Part shown: positions 37,355 through 45,332 of the stretch, piece after piece | How the letters are laid out: each line of letters opens with the position of its first letter | Position numbering within the stretch: position 1 is the first letter of the stretch | Assembly: GCA_963837735.1 (NCBI GenBank) | Contig: CAWIOM010000004.1 | Location: 1-64,000, forward strand | Direction: 5' to 3' | DNA: 64,000 bases | DNA from: VRUE01 sp963837735 | Lineage (GTDB): Bacteria; Actinomycetota; Thermoleophilia; Solirubrobacterales; 70-9 | The notes under the pieces: model-generated | What the model was told of the DNA's origin: nothing | The model's input: only the letters and a program-made list of their open reading frames with translations | The model's database searches: none | Program-made: the position numbers and the translations under genes

Positions 37355-39400
37355 TCAGCTCGGGCAGGTCGAGGGGTCGAGGGGGCCGTGGAGCTTGAAG
37401 ACCTTGGTCGGTGGGACGGCGAGGACGACCTTGGAGTTCGGGCCTTCGGTCCAGCGGGCGGCGACCGGGTAGGGCGGCCGGCCTGGCTCGACACGGTCGT
37501 CGCTGGCGACGACGTAGTCGTAGTCGCCCTGGTTCAGGAGGCGGCGCCAGGCGCGGCAGGTCGAGGGCGCGACGAAGCCGCCGTGGGGGCGCCCTTCGCC
37601 GACGAACGCGACCCGGTTGGAGAGGTCGGTCCCGAAGAGCGGGTACTGACGCGTGCCGGTCGTCGCGATCCGCGCCCCGGAAATCGGGGTCGCCCATTCG
37701 AAGGCGGCGTTCAGTCCCGGCGTGGTGAAGGTCGGGTTCGCGTAGCGGTCGCGCAGGTACTGACGCTGGACGACGAAGCCGGCGACGACTGCTACCAGGA
37801 CGGCGGCAATTCCCGCCACCAAGACCCAGCTACGCCCATCACCACGAGCGAGAGCGCACTTCTTGCCGCTATGCGGGAACAAGTGCGCTCTCGTGGCGGG
37901 GAACTCGGAGAGGGGGCTGCGGAACGGGGGGACGACGGGTAGCAGGGCCAGGCCGAGGACGAGCGCCGGGGCCAGGTAGCGGAGGCCGGACTCGAAGCCG
38001 CGGGGCATGCCATCCGGCCCGGAGGCGGAGGTCGGCGCCACGAGCCAGGCGAATGCGGCGGCGGCGGCGGCCAGGCCGACGACCCGGACGACGGGGCTCG
38101 AGCGGGGGCGCAGGCTGAGCGCGATGCCCGCGAAGGCGGCAGCGAGGAGGGCAGGCCAGATCAGCCAGAGGCCGTGGTGCAGGCCCGGGAGCAGCCAGTT
38201 CGACCAGACCGAGCCGTCGGCGAGGTAGCCGAGCACGCTGTGCTCTTCGCGGCCGCCGAGCGCCTGCTCCGGGGCGGGCAGGGAGATCGGCCCGAGGCTG
38301 TCGAACCAGGGCAGCGGGTTGCCGGTCTGGAGCAGGTTGCGGAGATACCAGTAGCCGCCCCCGGCGAGGGCCGCGAGGAGGCCGAGGCCGAGGCGCCGAA
38401 CACGGGTCCCCGGAGCGGAGGCCACGGCCATGGCGACGACCATGACGACGGCCGGAAGGACGAAGTTGAGCTTGGTTCCTGCGGCCAGGCCGGCGGCCAG
38501 GGCGGCAAGCGCCAGCGCGCCGGCGGAGAGCGAGCCGGCGCCGCTCCGCTCGCCGCGCCCATCACCGGCGGGCCAGGCGTTGAGGACGATCGCCGCCGCC
38601 GCGAGCAGGAAGAAGATCCCGACGATGTCGTTGCGGGCCTCGCCGGCCTGGTCGGAGAGCGCCGGGACGCTGAGCGCGACCGCCCCGAGCGCAAGCGACC
38701 ACGGCGCCACCCGGTACGGGCGCCCGATGCACCAGCAGGCGAGCAGGCAGCCGAGGAGCCAGCCGACGTTGAGCAGCGGCGAGAGCAGGTCGCGATCGAA
38801 GGCGTTCATGCCGATGGCGTGGATCAGCTCCGAATTGGCCGGGTAGAACCAGGCCAGGAACTGGGGGGCGATGTAGTGCAGGTCCCAGGTGTTGCCCGAC
38901 TGGTGGAAGCCGGCCGCGAAGGGGCCGTGGTACCAGGTGCTGTCGAAGCCGGTCATGCCTGTGTCGAGGCGCAGGCGGACGCCGTTGGCGAAGTGGAGCA
39001 ATGCGATCGCTGCGATGGCCAGGGCGATCAGGGTCGGGACGCGGGCGCCCCGGCCGCGGGTCCTGTCACCAGGCGGAGGGGGGCCTGCGGGCGGGCCAAA
39101 CTGGGTCCGTTCTCGGCCCCCCTCCGCCTGGCGCCACCCGCGGAGGAGCGTCCACAGGGCCACGCCGGCAGCTGCGACCAGGAGCAGGTACGGCAGGGGC
39201 TCGAAAGCGCCGAAGGAGCCGAGCAGCTCGGCGGGCCAGATCAGGAGGGCGAGTGCCAGGACCGAGGTTGCCAGGAAGGCGGGGGCGCCTGAGAAGTCGG
39301 GGACCAGCCTTTGACGTGCTGCGGTCGCGCCCAGCCAGGCGAAGCCGACGAGCAGCAGGATCTCCGCGACGCCGAGCAGATAGCGGCCCAGGTCCAGCAT
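37355..39400 (-). CDS. Polytopic membrane protein, probable GT-C-like glycosyltransferase, with two palindrome-derived insertions
   Basis: 681 residues with about twelve membrane helices. TGMTGFDSTWYHGPFAAGFH in the first large outer loop, with its acidic residue, and AGLAAGTKLNFVLPAVVMVV recall dolichyl/polyprenyl-phosphate sugar transferases, but the family is not certain. The C-terminus (ATTGTRQYPLFGTDLSNRVA, YDYVVASDDRVEPG) would be a soluble outer domain. Two loops are encoded by repeats: GGRERTQFGPPAGPP (about residues 94-108) from B2, and ATRAHLFPHSGKKCALARG (about 500-518) from A2. Both leave the frame open. The ATG at 39400 directly follows the murJ stop. Confidence 0.75.
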   Translation of the reverse strand: MLDLGRYLLGVAEILLLVGFAWLGATAARQRLVPDFSGAPAFLATSVLALALLIWPAELLGSFGAFEPLPYLLLVAAAGVALWTLLRGWRQAEGGRERTQFGPPAGPPPPGDRTRGRGARVPTLIALAIAAIALLHFANGVRLRLDTGMTGFDSTWYHGPFAAGFHQSGNTWDLHYIAPQFLAWFYPANSELIHAIGMNAFDRDLLSPLLNVGWLLGCLLACWCIGRPYRVAPWSLALGAVALSVPALSDQAGEARNDIVGIFFLLAAAAIVLNAWPAGDGRGERSGAGSLSAGALALAALAAGLAAGTKLNFVLPAVVMVVAMAVASAPGTRVRRLGLGLLAALAGGGYWYLRNLLQTGNPLPWFDSLGPISLPAPEQALGGREEHSVLGYLADGSVWSNWLLPGLHHGLWLIWPALLAAAFAGIALSLRPRSSPVVRVVGLAAAAAAFAWLVAPTSASGPDGMPRGFESGLRYLAPALVLGLALLPVVPPFRSPLSEFPATRAHLFPHSGKKCALARGDGRSWVLVAGIAAVLVAVVAGFVVQRQYLRDRYANPTFTTPGLNAAFEWATPISGARIATTGTRQYPLFGTDLSNRVAFVGEGRPHGGFVAPSTCRAWRRLLNQGDYDYVVASDDRVEPGRPPYPVAARWTEGPNSKVVLAVPPTKVFKLHGPLDPSTCPS
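37842..37896. repeat. Hairpin element A2 inside a coding sequence
   Basis: CCACGAGCGAGAGCGCACTT / AAGTGCGCTCTCGTGG around GCCGCTATGCGGG. It shares the centre and the AGCGCA/TGCGCT inner arms with A1, A3 and A4. The G to C change next to TT is matched by a C to G change in the other arm, so pairing is kept. It lies within the reading frame of the membrane protein, just before a membrane helix. Confidence 0.8.
39069..39131. repeat. Hairpin element B2 inside a coding sequence
   Basis: 63 bases (21 codons): CCAGGCGGAGGGGGG and CCCCCCTCCGCCTGG enclose the family-B core CCTGCGGGCGGGCCAAACTG then GGTCCGTTCTCGG. It adds a Gly/Pro-rich stretch between two membrane helices of the protein at 37355-39400 without breaking the frame. 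Confidence 0.8.
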
Positions 39401-41101
39401 CTAGCGGCGGCGCAGGAGGCGGACGATCTGCTCGAGCTCGGCGATCCGCATCAGCCTCGCCGCGGCCACGTAGACGAGGCCGCCCAGCCCCAGCGCGACC
39501 CCCAGCGAGACGACCTGGCCGCCGAGGCCTCGCCCGAGCGCGCCGTCGAGCACGTCCCAGACGCCGAAGCTGACCGCGGCGAGGGCGGCCGCGGCGAGCG
39601 AGATTCGGACCGCGCTGGAGAGCAGCGCCCCGAGCTCGAGGCCGTGCAGGATGCGGCGCAGGATCACGCACTGGGCGACGACGCTGGCGGTCGTGGCCAG
39701 CGCGGTGGAGGCGACGATGCCGCCCACTCCCAGGTGATAGAGGCCGAGCGCCGCGAGCGCGGTGACGGCCAGGTTGCCGGCCGCTATCGCGGTCGGGACC
39801 CAGGGCCGCTGGAGGCTGAAGAAGGTCCGGGTGAGGAGCAGGAAGAGGCCGTTGGTCGGCAGCGAGAAGGCGAACCAGAAGAGCGCGGTGGCGACGAGCG
39901 TCGTCTGCTCGGGAGTGAACTCCCCGCGCTGGTAGACGAGGCGGATCATCGGTTCGGAGAGGACCAGGACGGCGGCCGCGGCGGGGACGAGGATGAAGAG
40001 GATCTGGCGCATCCCGTTCGCCATCGTCGCCCGCAGGTTCTCGTGCTCCCCGCGCGAGGCGAATCGGGCCAGGGTCGGGAAGAGCACGGTCGCGATCGCC
40101 ACCGAGAAGATTCCCTGCGGCAACTGATAGATGCGGAACGCCTTGTCGATCGCGGCCGGGCCCTCATGGCTGACGAGACTTCCGAAGAGGCTGTTGATCA
40201 GCAGGTTGAAGTTGATCAGGCCGAGGCTGAGGGTGACCGGCAGCATCAGCAGCAGAACCCGCCTGACATCCGGGTTGCGCCAGGCGAAGCTGAGCTCGAA
40301 GCGGAACGGGGTGTTGCGGAGGTCGAAGGCCGGAATCAGCAGCTGGACCAGGGTGCCGACGAGGATCCCGATCGCGTAGGCGTAGATCCGGTTCTGGCCG
40401 TGGAAGAGCGGCGCGACGAGGACGAGGACGAGGATGATCGTCACGTTCCAGAAGAAGGGCGCGATCGCGAAGGCCCCGAAACGGTCGTAGCTGTTGAGGA
40501 TCCCGACCACTATCCCGCTCACCCCGAGCAGGATCAGGATCGGGAAGAGGACCTGAGAGAGGGTGACCGTGAGGTCGAGGAGAGAGCCCGAGAACCCGGG
40601 CGCGAAGAGCGGCATGATCAGCGGCGCCGCGAGGACGAAGATCGCCGTGATCGCACCCAGCACCAGGGTGACGAGGAGCAGGAGGGTCGAGGCGAGGCGG
40701 AATGCCTCGCGGTAGTTCTTGCGCTCCAGCTGCTCGGTGAAGACGGGGATGAAGGCCGGCTGCAGGGCCGCGTCGGCGAACAGGCTGCGGACCAGGTTGG
40801 GGACCTGGAAGGCGATCGTGAATGCCGACATCGGCCCGTTCACCCCGTAGTAGCTGGCGGCGAACACCTCGCGGACCAGGCCGGCAATCCGCGAGGCGGC
40901 GGTGGCGACCGAGAAGAAAGCTGTGGAGCGGGCGATCCGCCCTCCCCCCTGCGCCGGTGGCGGCTCGACAGTCGGTTCCTCCCCGGGATCGAAGGCCTCC
41001 GCGGCACGCAACGCAGCGTCGGCGGCGATCATCGCCTCCGTGCGGAACTCGTGACGATCTTCGTCGGGCTCCTCGCGGCCAGGTGTGTTGGGCGTCTCCA
41101 A
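39401..41101 (-). CDS. murJ: Lipid II flippase MurJ
   Basis: 566 residues with 14 predicted helices. It moves lipid II across the membrane for cell-wall synthesis. The MviN hallmark is ARSTAFFSVATAASRIAGLV with Arg in helix 1, then FADAALQPAFIPVFTEQLER, and GEFTPEQTTLVATALFWFAF later. An acidic cytoplasmic N-terminus of about 55 residues precedes helix 1. Translation is read from TTG 41101; an internal ATG (residue 24) is possible. It is divergent from rpsT. Confidence 0.93.
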   Translation of the reverse strand: METPNTPGREEPDEDRHEFRTEAMIAADAALRAAEAFDPGEEPTVEPPPAQGGGRIARSTAFFSVATAASRIAGLVREVFAASYYGVNGPMSAFTIAFQVPNLVRSLFADAALQPAFIPVFTEQLERKNYREAFRLASTLLLLVTLVLGAITAIFVLAAPLIMPLFAPGFSGSLLDLTVTLSQVLFPILILLGVSGIVVGILNSYDRFGAFAIAPFFWNVTIILVLVLVAPLFHGQNRIYAYAIGILVGTLVQLLIPAFDLRNTPFRFELSFAWRNPDVRRVLLLMLPVTLSLGLINFNLLINSLFGSLVSHEGPAAIDKAFRIYQLPQGIFSVAIATVLFPTLARFASRGEHENLRATMANGMRQILFILVPAAAAVLVLSEPMIRLVYQRGEFTPEQTTLVATALFWFAFSLPTNGLFLLLTRTFFSLQRPWVPTAIAAGNLAVTALAALGLYHLGVGGIVASTALATTASVVAQCVILRRILHGLELGALLSSAVRISLAAAALAAVSFGVWDVLDGALGRGLGGQVVSLGVALGLGGLVYVAAARLMRIAELEQIVRLLRRR

Positions 41102-41171
41102 ACTGGTTTCTCAGTCGCTATAGTCGGCGGCCGCCGGGAGCCGGCTCGACGCCCGCTCAGGCACTGACTCA

Positions 41172-41438
41172 ATGGCCAACATAGCCTCACAGAAGAAGCG
41201 GATACTGCGCAGCGAGCGCGAGCGCACCGAGAACCGGCTGATGACCAGCACGGTCAAGACGCACTTCCGCCGCCTTGAGAGCGCCGTCGAGTCGGGCGAC
41301 GCCGAGACGATCGCCGGCGAGCACAAGGACCTCGTCTCGAAGATCGACAAGGCCGTCCAGAAGGGCGCCCTGCACAAGAACACCGGCGCTCGCAAGAAGT
41401 CCCGCGCCGCGCGTTTGGCGTCTTCCGCCGCCTCCTGA
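41172..41438 (+). CDS. rpsT: 30S ribosomal protein S20
   Basis: 88 residues, Lys/Arg-rich and all helical: MANIASQKKRILRSERERTE, VKTHFRRLESAVESGD and ALHKNTGARKKSRAARL. It binds 16S rRNA early in small-subunit assembly. The gene is single, divergent from murJ; a TATAGT at 41118-41123 may be its -10 box. Confidence 0.96.
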   Translation: MANIASQKKRILRSERERTENRLMTSTVKTHFRRLESAVESGDAETIAGEHKDLVSKIDKAVQKGALHKNTGARKKSRAARLASSAAS

Positions 41439-41509
41439 GGCGAGCAGCCAAGCAGAGCAAGGACACAGGGAGCGTGGCGTGCTCTGCACGCGAGCGACCG
41501 AGGACGCCG

Positions 41510-42373
41510 CTATGCGCCGGCTGCCCGCCTCAGCGCCAGAGTCAGGGCGAGCTCGTCGCCGTAGTCGGCGCCTCCCCGGCACCAGACCTCGAGGTCGGCG
41601 AGCGCTTCGGTGGCTCCCTCGAGATCGCCGCGACCCGAGCGGCGGATCCGCGAGGCGAGCGCGTAGACCAACCCGGTGACGTTCTCCCCCTGGGAGATCA
41701 GCCGCTCGGCGACCGCAAGCGCCTTCGCCGCGTCCTTCTCCTGGAGGGCGTCGGCGAGCGACCAGACGATCGCCTCGGAGGTGTCGGCGACCATCGCATC
41801 GAGGTCCTCGCGCGTCACCTCCCCCCCGTCTCCGGCCCACAGCGCCAGACGCGCAAGCTCGTTGCCGAGCCGCACCGGGTCGACTCCCATGCGCTCCACC
41901 AGGGCGACCGCGGCGGCGGGCTCCAGCGCGAAGCCGAGGCGGCCGGCGTCGGCGACGAGAGTGCGCGGCATCGCCCGGGCGTCGGGGGCCGCAAACCGGT
42001 GGACCTCGCCCCCTGCGGCGCGGACCGCCGCCTCGAGCTTCTCGGGCGCTTCGGCGCGCGCGATCAGGACCAGGGTGAGGTCGGGGGGAAGCTCGGCGAG
42101 AGCCGCGGCGACCGCTTCGAGCTGGCGCTCGCGCCAGCGCTCGACCCCGTCGGCGAGCAGGTGACGACGACCCCCGGTAAGCGACATCGACGGAAGCGAG
42201 CCGAGCAGCGCCTCGTGATCGGGCGCGCCGCGGCCCTCCGCCGCCTCGAAGACCTCGAGCGAGCCTGGCCCGGCGTCGGCTTCGGCGCGAGATTTGAGCC
42301 TGGCCCGAGTGGCGTCGATCTTGGCGCCGTCCGTGCCGGAGATCAGATAGAGCGGGCGCAGTTCCTCGGACAT
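41510..42373 (-). CDS. holA: DNA polymerase III delta subunit
   Basis: 287 residues. It opens the sliding clamp as part of the clamp loader. The N-terminal domain begins LRPLYLISGTDGAKIDATRA (degenerate P-loop) and has SLPSMSLTGGRRHLLADGVE; GVDPVRLGNELARLALWAGD and ISQGENVTGLVYALASRIRR are typical of the helical lid and collar. It is convergent with rpsT, as often found near it, and is followed on the same strand upstream by comEC. Confidence 0.9.
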   Translation of the reverse strand: MSEELRPLYLISGTDGAKIDATRARLKSRAEADAGPGSLEVFEAAEGRGAPDHEALLGSLPSMSLTGGRRHLLADGVERWRERQLEAVAAALAELPPDLTLVLIARAEAPEKLEAAVRAAGGEVHRFAAPDARAMPRTLVADAGRLGFALEPAAAVALVERMGVDPVRLGNELARLALWAGDGGEVTREDLDAMVADTSEAIVWSLADALQEKDAAKALAVAERLISQGENVTGLVYALASRIRRSGRGDLEGATEALADLEVWCRGGADYGDELALTLALRRAAGA

Positions 42374-42402
42374 GGGCCGAGTCTAGTCGCGGCGCCCGGC
42401 GC

Positions 42403-44208
42403 TCAACCCGAGCCGACCGCGACGCGCCCGCCGCGGACCTCGAGCACGATCGCGCCGTCGCGGTCGGTGCGCAGGGTCGGGATGCCGTGCCCGGCAAGGG
42501 TCGCCAGGGTGGCCGCCGTCGGATGGCCGTAGGGATTGTCCTCGCCGACCGAGATCAGCGCCAGCCGCGGGCGGGAACGATCGAGCAGAGCGCCGAGGCC
42601 GGCGTCCTCGCTGCCGTGATGGGCCACCTTGAGGACGTCCACCGGGCCGACGTCGATCGGCGTCGACTCCGCCTCCGCGTCGGCGGTCAGAAGCATCGAG
42701 AAGCCGCCCCAGCGGGCGACCATCACCAGCGCCAGCCGGTTGGGGTCCTCGCCGGCATGGGGCCCGCCAAGCAACTCCGGCGGCGGCCAGACCACATCGA
42801 GGCGGAGGCGGCCGGATCGCAGCCGACCGCCGGCGGCGACCCGCAGCGGCCGCGCCCCGGCGGCCCTGGCCTCGGCCAGAGTTCGACGCGCGGCGATCGC
42901 GTAGGCGAACGAGCCGACCGGCACTTCGCCGAGGATTTCCTCGATCCCGCCGGCATGGTCGGACTGATCGTGGGTGAGGACGGCGGTGCCGAGGGCGCCG
43001 ACTCCGGCATCCGCGAGTTGCGCCGCCAGCCCGTCTCCGGGCGGGCCGCCGTCGACGAGAACCGGCGGTGCCGCGGCCGGCTGGAAGAGGATCGCGTCGC
43101 CCTGGCCGACGTCGAGCATGGTCACCCGCAGCCCGGCAGGGGGCGTCGTCGCCGGCGGCGCGCCGGCGGCGACGACGACGCCGGTCGCGGTCGCGAGCAG
43201 CACCGCCCCGGTGGCCGCGATCGCGATCGCGGGCCGGCGCCGAGCCAGCGCCGCGGCGACGGCGATCGCCGCATAGGAGGCGACCAGCCCGCCGGGGCCG
43301 AGGCGCACATCGATCGAGGCCCAACCGGGCCTCGCGCAGCGGGCGGCGACCTCGGCGATGTAGGCGAGCAGCACGGCCGCAGGGGCATTGACCGCCTCGA
43401 CCGGGAAGCCGGGCACCTGGCCCCCCGCCGCCGCCAGCATCCCCAGCCACATCGCCGGCGCAACCGCAGGCAGGACAAGGATGTTCGCGACCAGGGTCAC
43501 GGTCGAGAGTTCGCCGAAGTGGAAGGCGATCAGCGGCGCGGTGGACAGGGACGCCGCCACGGTCAGCGCGGTCCCCTCCGCCAGGGCGGCGCCGAACGGC
43601 CCGCGCGTCCCGAGGCGCGCCCGAATCGAGGCGGCCAGCGGCGCCGCCATCGCGAGGATGCCGAGGACCGCGGCGAAGCTCAGCTGCCAGCCGATGTCGG
43701 CGGCGATTCCGGGGTCGATCGCGAGGGTGACGATCGCGGCGACCGCCAGTGCGTAGATGCGCGATGCGCGCCGCCCACCGAGCGTCGCGAGAAGGGCGAG
43801 TGCTCCCATCACCCCGGCGCGCTGAATCGAAGGCCCGGCGCCGGCCAGGGGCACGTAGACGGCGATCAGGCCCAGGATCCAGACGAGCCGCGCCCGCAAC
43901 GGCATCCCGAGCAGGGCAAGGAGGGGCATCGCGAGAAGGGCGAGCAGGGCGACGTTCTGCCCCGACACGGCCAGCAGGTGACTGAGGCCGGCCCGGCGGA
44001 AGTCTTCCCTGGTCTGCGGGTCGATCTCATCGTCCTCGCCGAGCACGAACCCCCGCGCGAGCTGCGCCTCGCGCGACGGCATGCCCCTGACCAGAGCTGC
44101 GTCGGCCCGGCCGCGAACCTCGCCTGCGTGGGCGAGCGTCAGGGCGACGGCGGCGATCGCGCCGAGCCCGATCGCGATCGCAGTCCCGGGAACCGCCCTC
44201 GGCCGCAC
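42403..44208 (-). CDS. comEC: ComEC/Rec2 DNA-uptake channel
   Basis: 601 residues from GTG 44208. It is the inner-membrane channel for single-stranded DNA in natural transformation. The Competence domain has FRRAGLSHLLAVSGQNVALL and about nine helices; the C-terminal metallo-beta-lactamase-like domain has LRVTMLDVGQGDAILFQPAA, LTHDQSDHAGGIEE (metal His/Asp) and VDVLKVAHHGSEDAG. The N-terminal outer domain seems short compared with longer family members. It starts seven bases after comEA. Confidence 0.92.
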   Translation of the reverse strand: MRPRAVPGTAIAIGLGAIAAVALTLAHAGEVRGRADAALVRGMPSREAQLARGFVLGEDDEIDPQTREDFRRAGLSHLLAVSGQNVALLALLAMPLLALLGMPLRARLVWILGLIAVYVPLAGAGPSIQRAGVMGALALLATLGGRRASRIYALAVAAIVTLAIDPGIAADIGWQLSFAAVLGILAMAAPLAASIRARLGTRGPFGAALAEGTALTVAASLSTAPLIAFHFGELSTVTLVANILVLPAVAPAMWLGMLAAAGGQVPGFPVEAVNAPAAVLLAYIAEVAARCARPGWASIDVRLGPGGLVASYAAIAVAAALARRRPAIAIAATGAVLLATATGVVVAAGAPPATTPPAGLRVTMLDVGQGDAILFQPAAAPPVLVDGGPPGDGLAAQLADAGVGALGTAVLTHDQSDHAGGIEEILGEVPVGSFAYAIAARRTLAEARAAGARPLRVAAGGRLRSGRLRLDVVWPPPELLGGPHAGEDPNRLALVMVARWGGFSMLLTADAEAESTPIDVGPVDVLKVAHHGSEDAGLGALLDRSRPRLALISVGEDNPYGHPTAATLATLAGHGIPTLRTDRDGAIVLEVRGGRVAVGSG

Positions 44209-44215
44209 ACCCGCC

Positions 44216-44818
44216 TCAGGGTTGGAGGCGGTCGCGCAGGGCCTTCATCGTCGTCGGGCCGATCCCGGAGACGTCGTCGAGCTGGTCGATCGAGGAGAGC
44301 CCGCCGTGCGCGTCGCGAAACTCGATGATGTCGCCGGCGGTCACCGGGCCGATCCCGTCGATCGTTTCGAGCTGCTCGGCCGTGGCGCTGCCGAGGCCGA
44401 TCGGCCCCTCTTCGGCGGGGGCGCCCGGAACCGCGGTGCCGCCCGCGGCAGCCCGCAGCGGAACCGCGACCTGCTGGCCGTCGCTGAGCCTGGCGGCGAG
44501 GTTGATCGCATCCAGCTCGGCAGCGCCGGTCGCGCCGCCGGCGCGCGAGACGGCGTCGTCCACGCGGGCGCCCGCGGGCAGGCTGTAGACGCCGGGGCGG
44601 TGCACCGCCCCGGTCACGTCGACGACGACGCCGGGCCCGCCGCCGGTGACGCTGAAACCGGTCGGGGCACCCCCCGCCGGGCTCGCCGCCGGTGAGCTGC
44701 TGCCCGAGGCATATGAGGTCCCGCCACCCTCGGCTCGGATGGCCCGCGCCCCGACCAGCAGCAGGGCGACCGCCACCGCCCCGTAGACCAGCACCTGCGA
44801 TCTGCTCAGCTTCGGCAT
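44216..44818 (-). CDS. comEA: ComEA-type DNA receptor
   Basis: 200 residues from ATG 44818. One N-terminal membrane anchor (SQVLVYGAVAVALLLVGARA) is followed by a Ser/Ala/Gly linker, an SLBB domain (VVVDVTGAVHRPGVYSLPAG) and a C-terminal helix-hairpin-helix pair (TIDGIGPVTAGDIIEFRDAH; DVSGIGPTTMKALRDRLQP) that binds double-stranded DNA. With comEC it makes a small uptake operon, hinting at competence. The four-residue TAEQLE part is the usual start of the HhH unit. Confidence 0.92.
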   Translation of the reverse strand: MPKLSRSQVLVYGAVAVALLLVGARAIRAEGGGTSYASGSSSPAASPAGGAPTGFSVTGGGPGVVVDVTGAVHRPGVYSLPAGARVDDAVSRAGGATGAAELDAINLAARLSDGQQVAVPLRAAAGGTAVPGAPAEEGPIGLGSATAEQLETIDGIGPVTAGDIIEFRDAHGGLSSIDQLDDVSGIGPTTMKALRDRLQP

Positions 44819-44887
44819 TCTGCCCAGACTGCCCGCCGCCGGCGCACGCGTGGCGCGCCCAATCAAACGATTCGACTGAGAAAGCCC

Positions 44888-45289
44888 CTAGACGTCTTCG
44901 TCGTCGTCGTAGCCGGCCAGATCGGCGGCCAGCTGGCCGCGATAGAGCTCGGTGACGGCCACCGGAGGCGACTGCACGGAGACGCAGGCGAGCTCGCCGT
45001 CACCACCGTTGGCGATCGAGTGGTCGGTCGCCGGCGAGACGAGGATCAGGTCGCCCTCGCTGACCTCCTGGGTGTCCCCCGCCACCGACATCGTGCCGGC
45101 GCCGCGGACGACGACGTAGACCTGCTCGGCCTCCTCGTGGGAGCGCAGCTCCTGCTCGGCACCGGCCGGGACCTCGAGCCAGGTCACCGACATGTTGCGC
45201 GAGCCAAGCTCACCCGCGTCCATGAGGACGTGCGAGCGAAGGCGGTGCCACTCCTCCACGGGGGCGTCTGCAAGGCGCCTGACGAGCAT
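44888..45289 (-). CDS. Cupin-domain protein
   Basis: 133 residues from ATG 45289. A single beta-barrel cupin: PAGAEQELRSHEEAEQVYVV gives motif 1 (H...E), VRGAGTMSVAGDTQEVSEGD the turn, and LVSPATDHSIANGGDGELAC motif 2 with the last metal His. Such proteins bind a metal and a small ligand or catalyse simple isomerisation or oxygenation. The acidic C-terminus (AGYDDDEDV) is unusual. The function is unknown; it stands between leuS and comEA. Confidence 0.8.
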   Translation of the reverse strand: MLVRRLADAPVEEWHRLRSHVLMDAGELGSRNMSVTWLEVPAGAEQELRSHEEAEQVYVVVRGAGTMSVAGDTQEVSEGDLILVSPATDHSIANGGDGELACVSVQSPPVAVTELYRGQLAADLAGYDDDEDV

Positions 45290-45332
45290 CGGGCGGCTTT
45301 GTACCAGATATCGGCTCGCCGACCGGGAAAGG

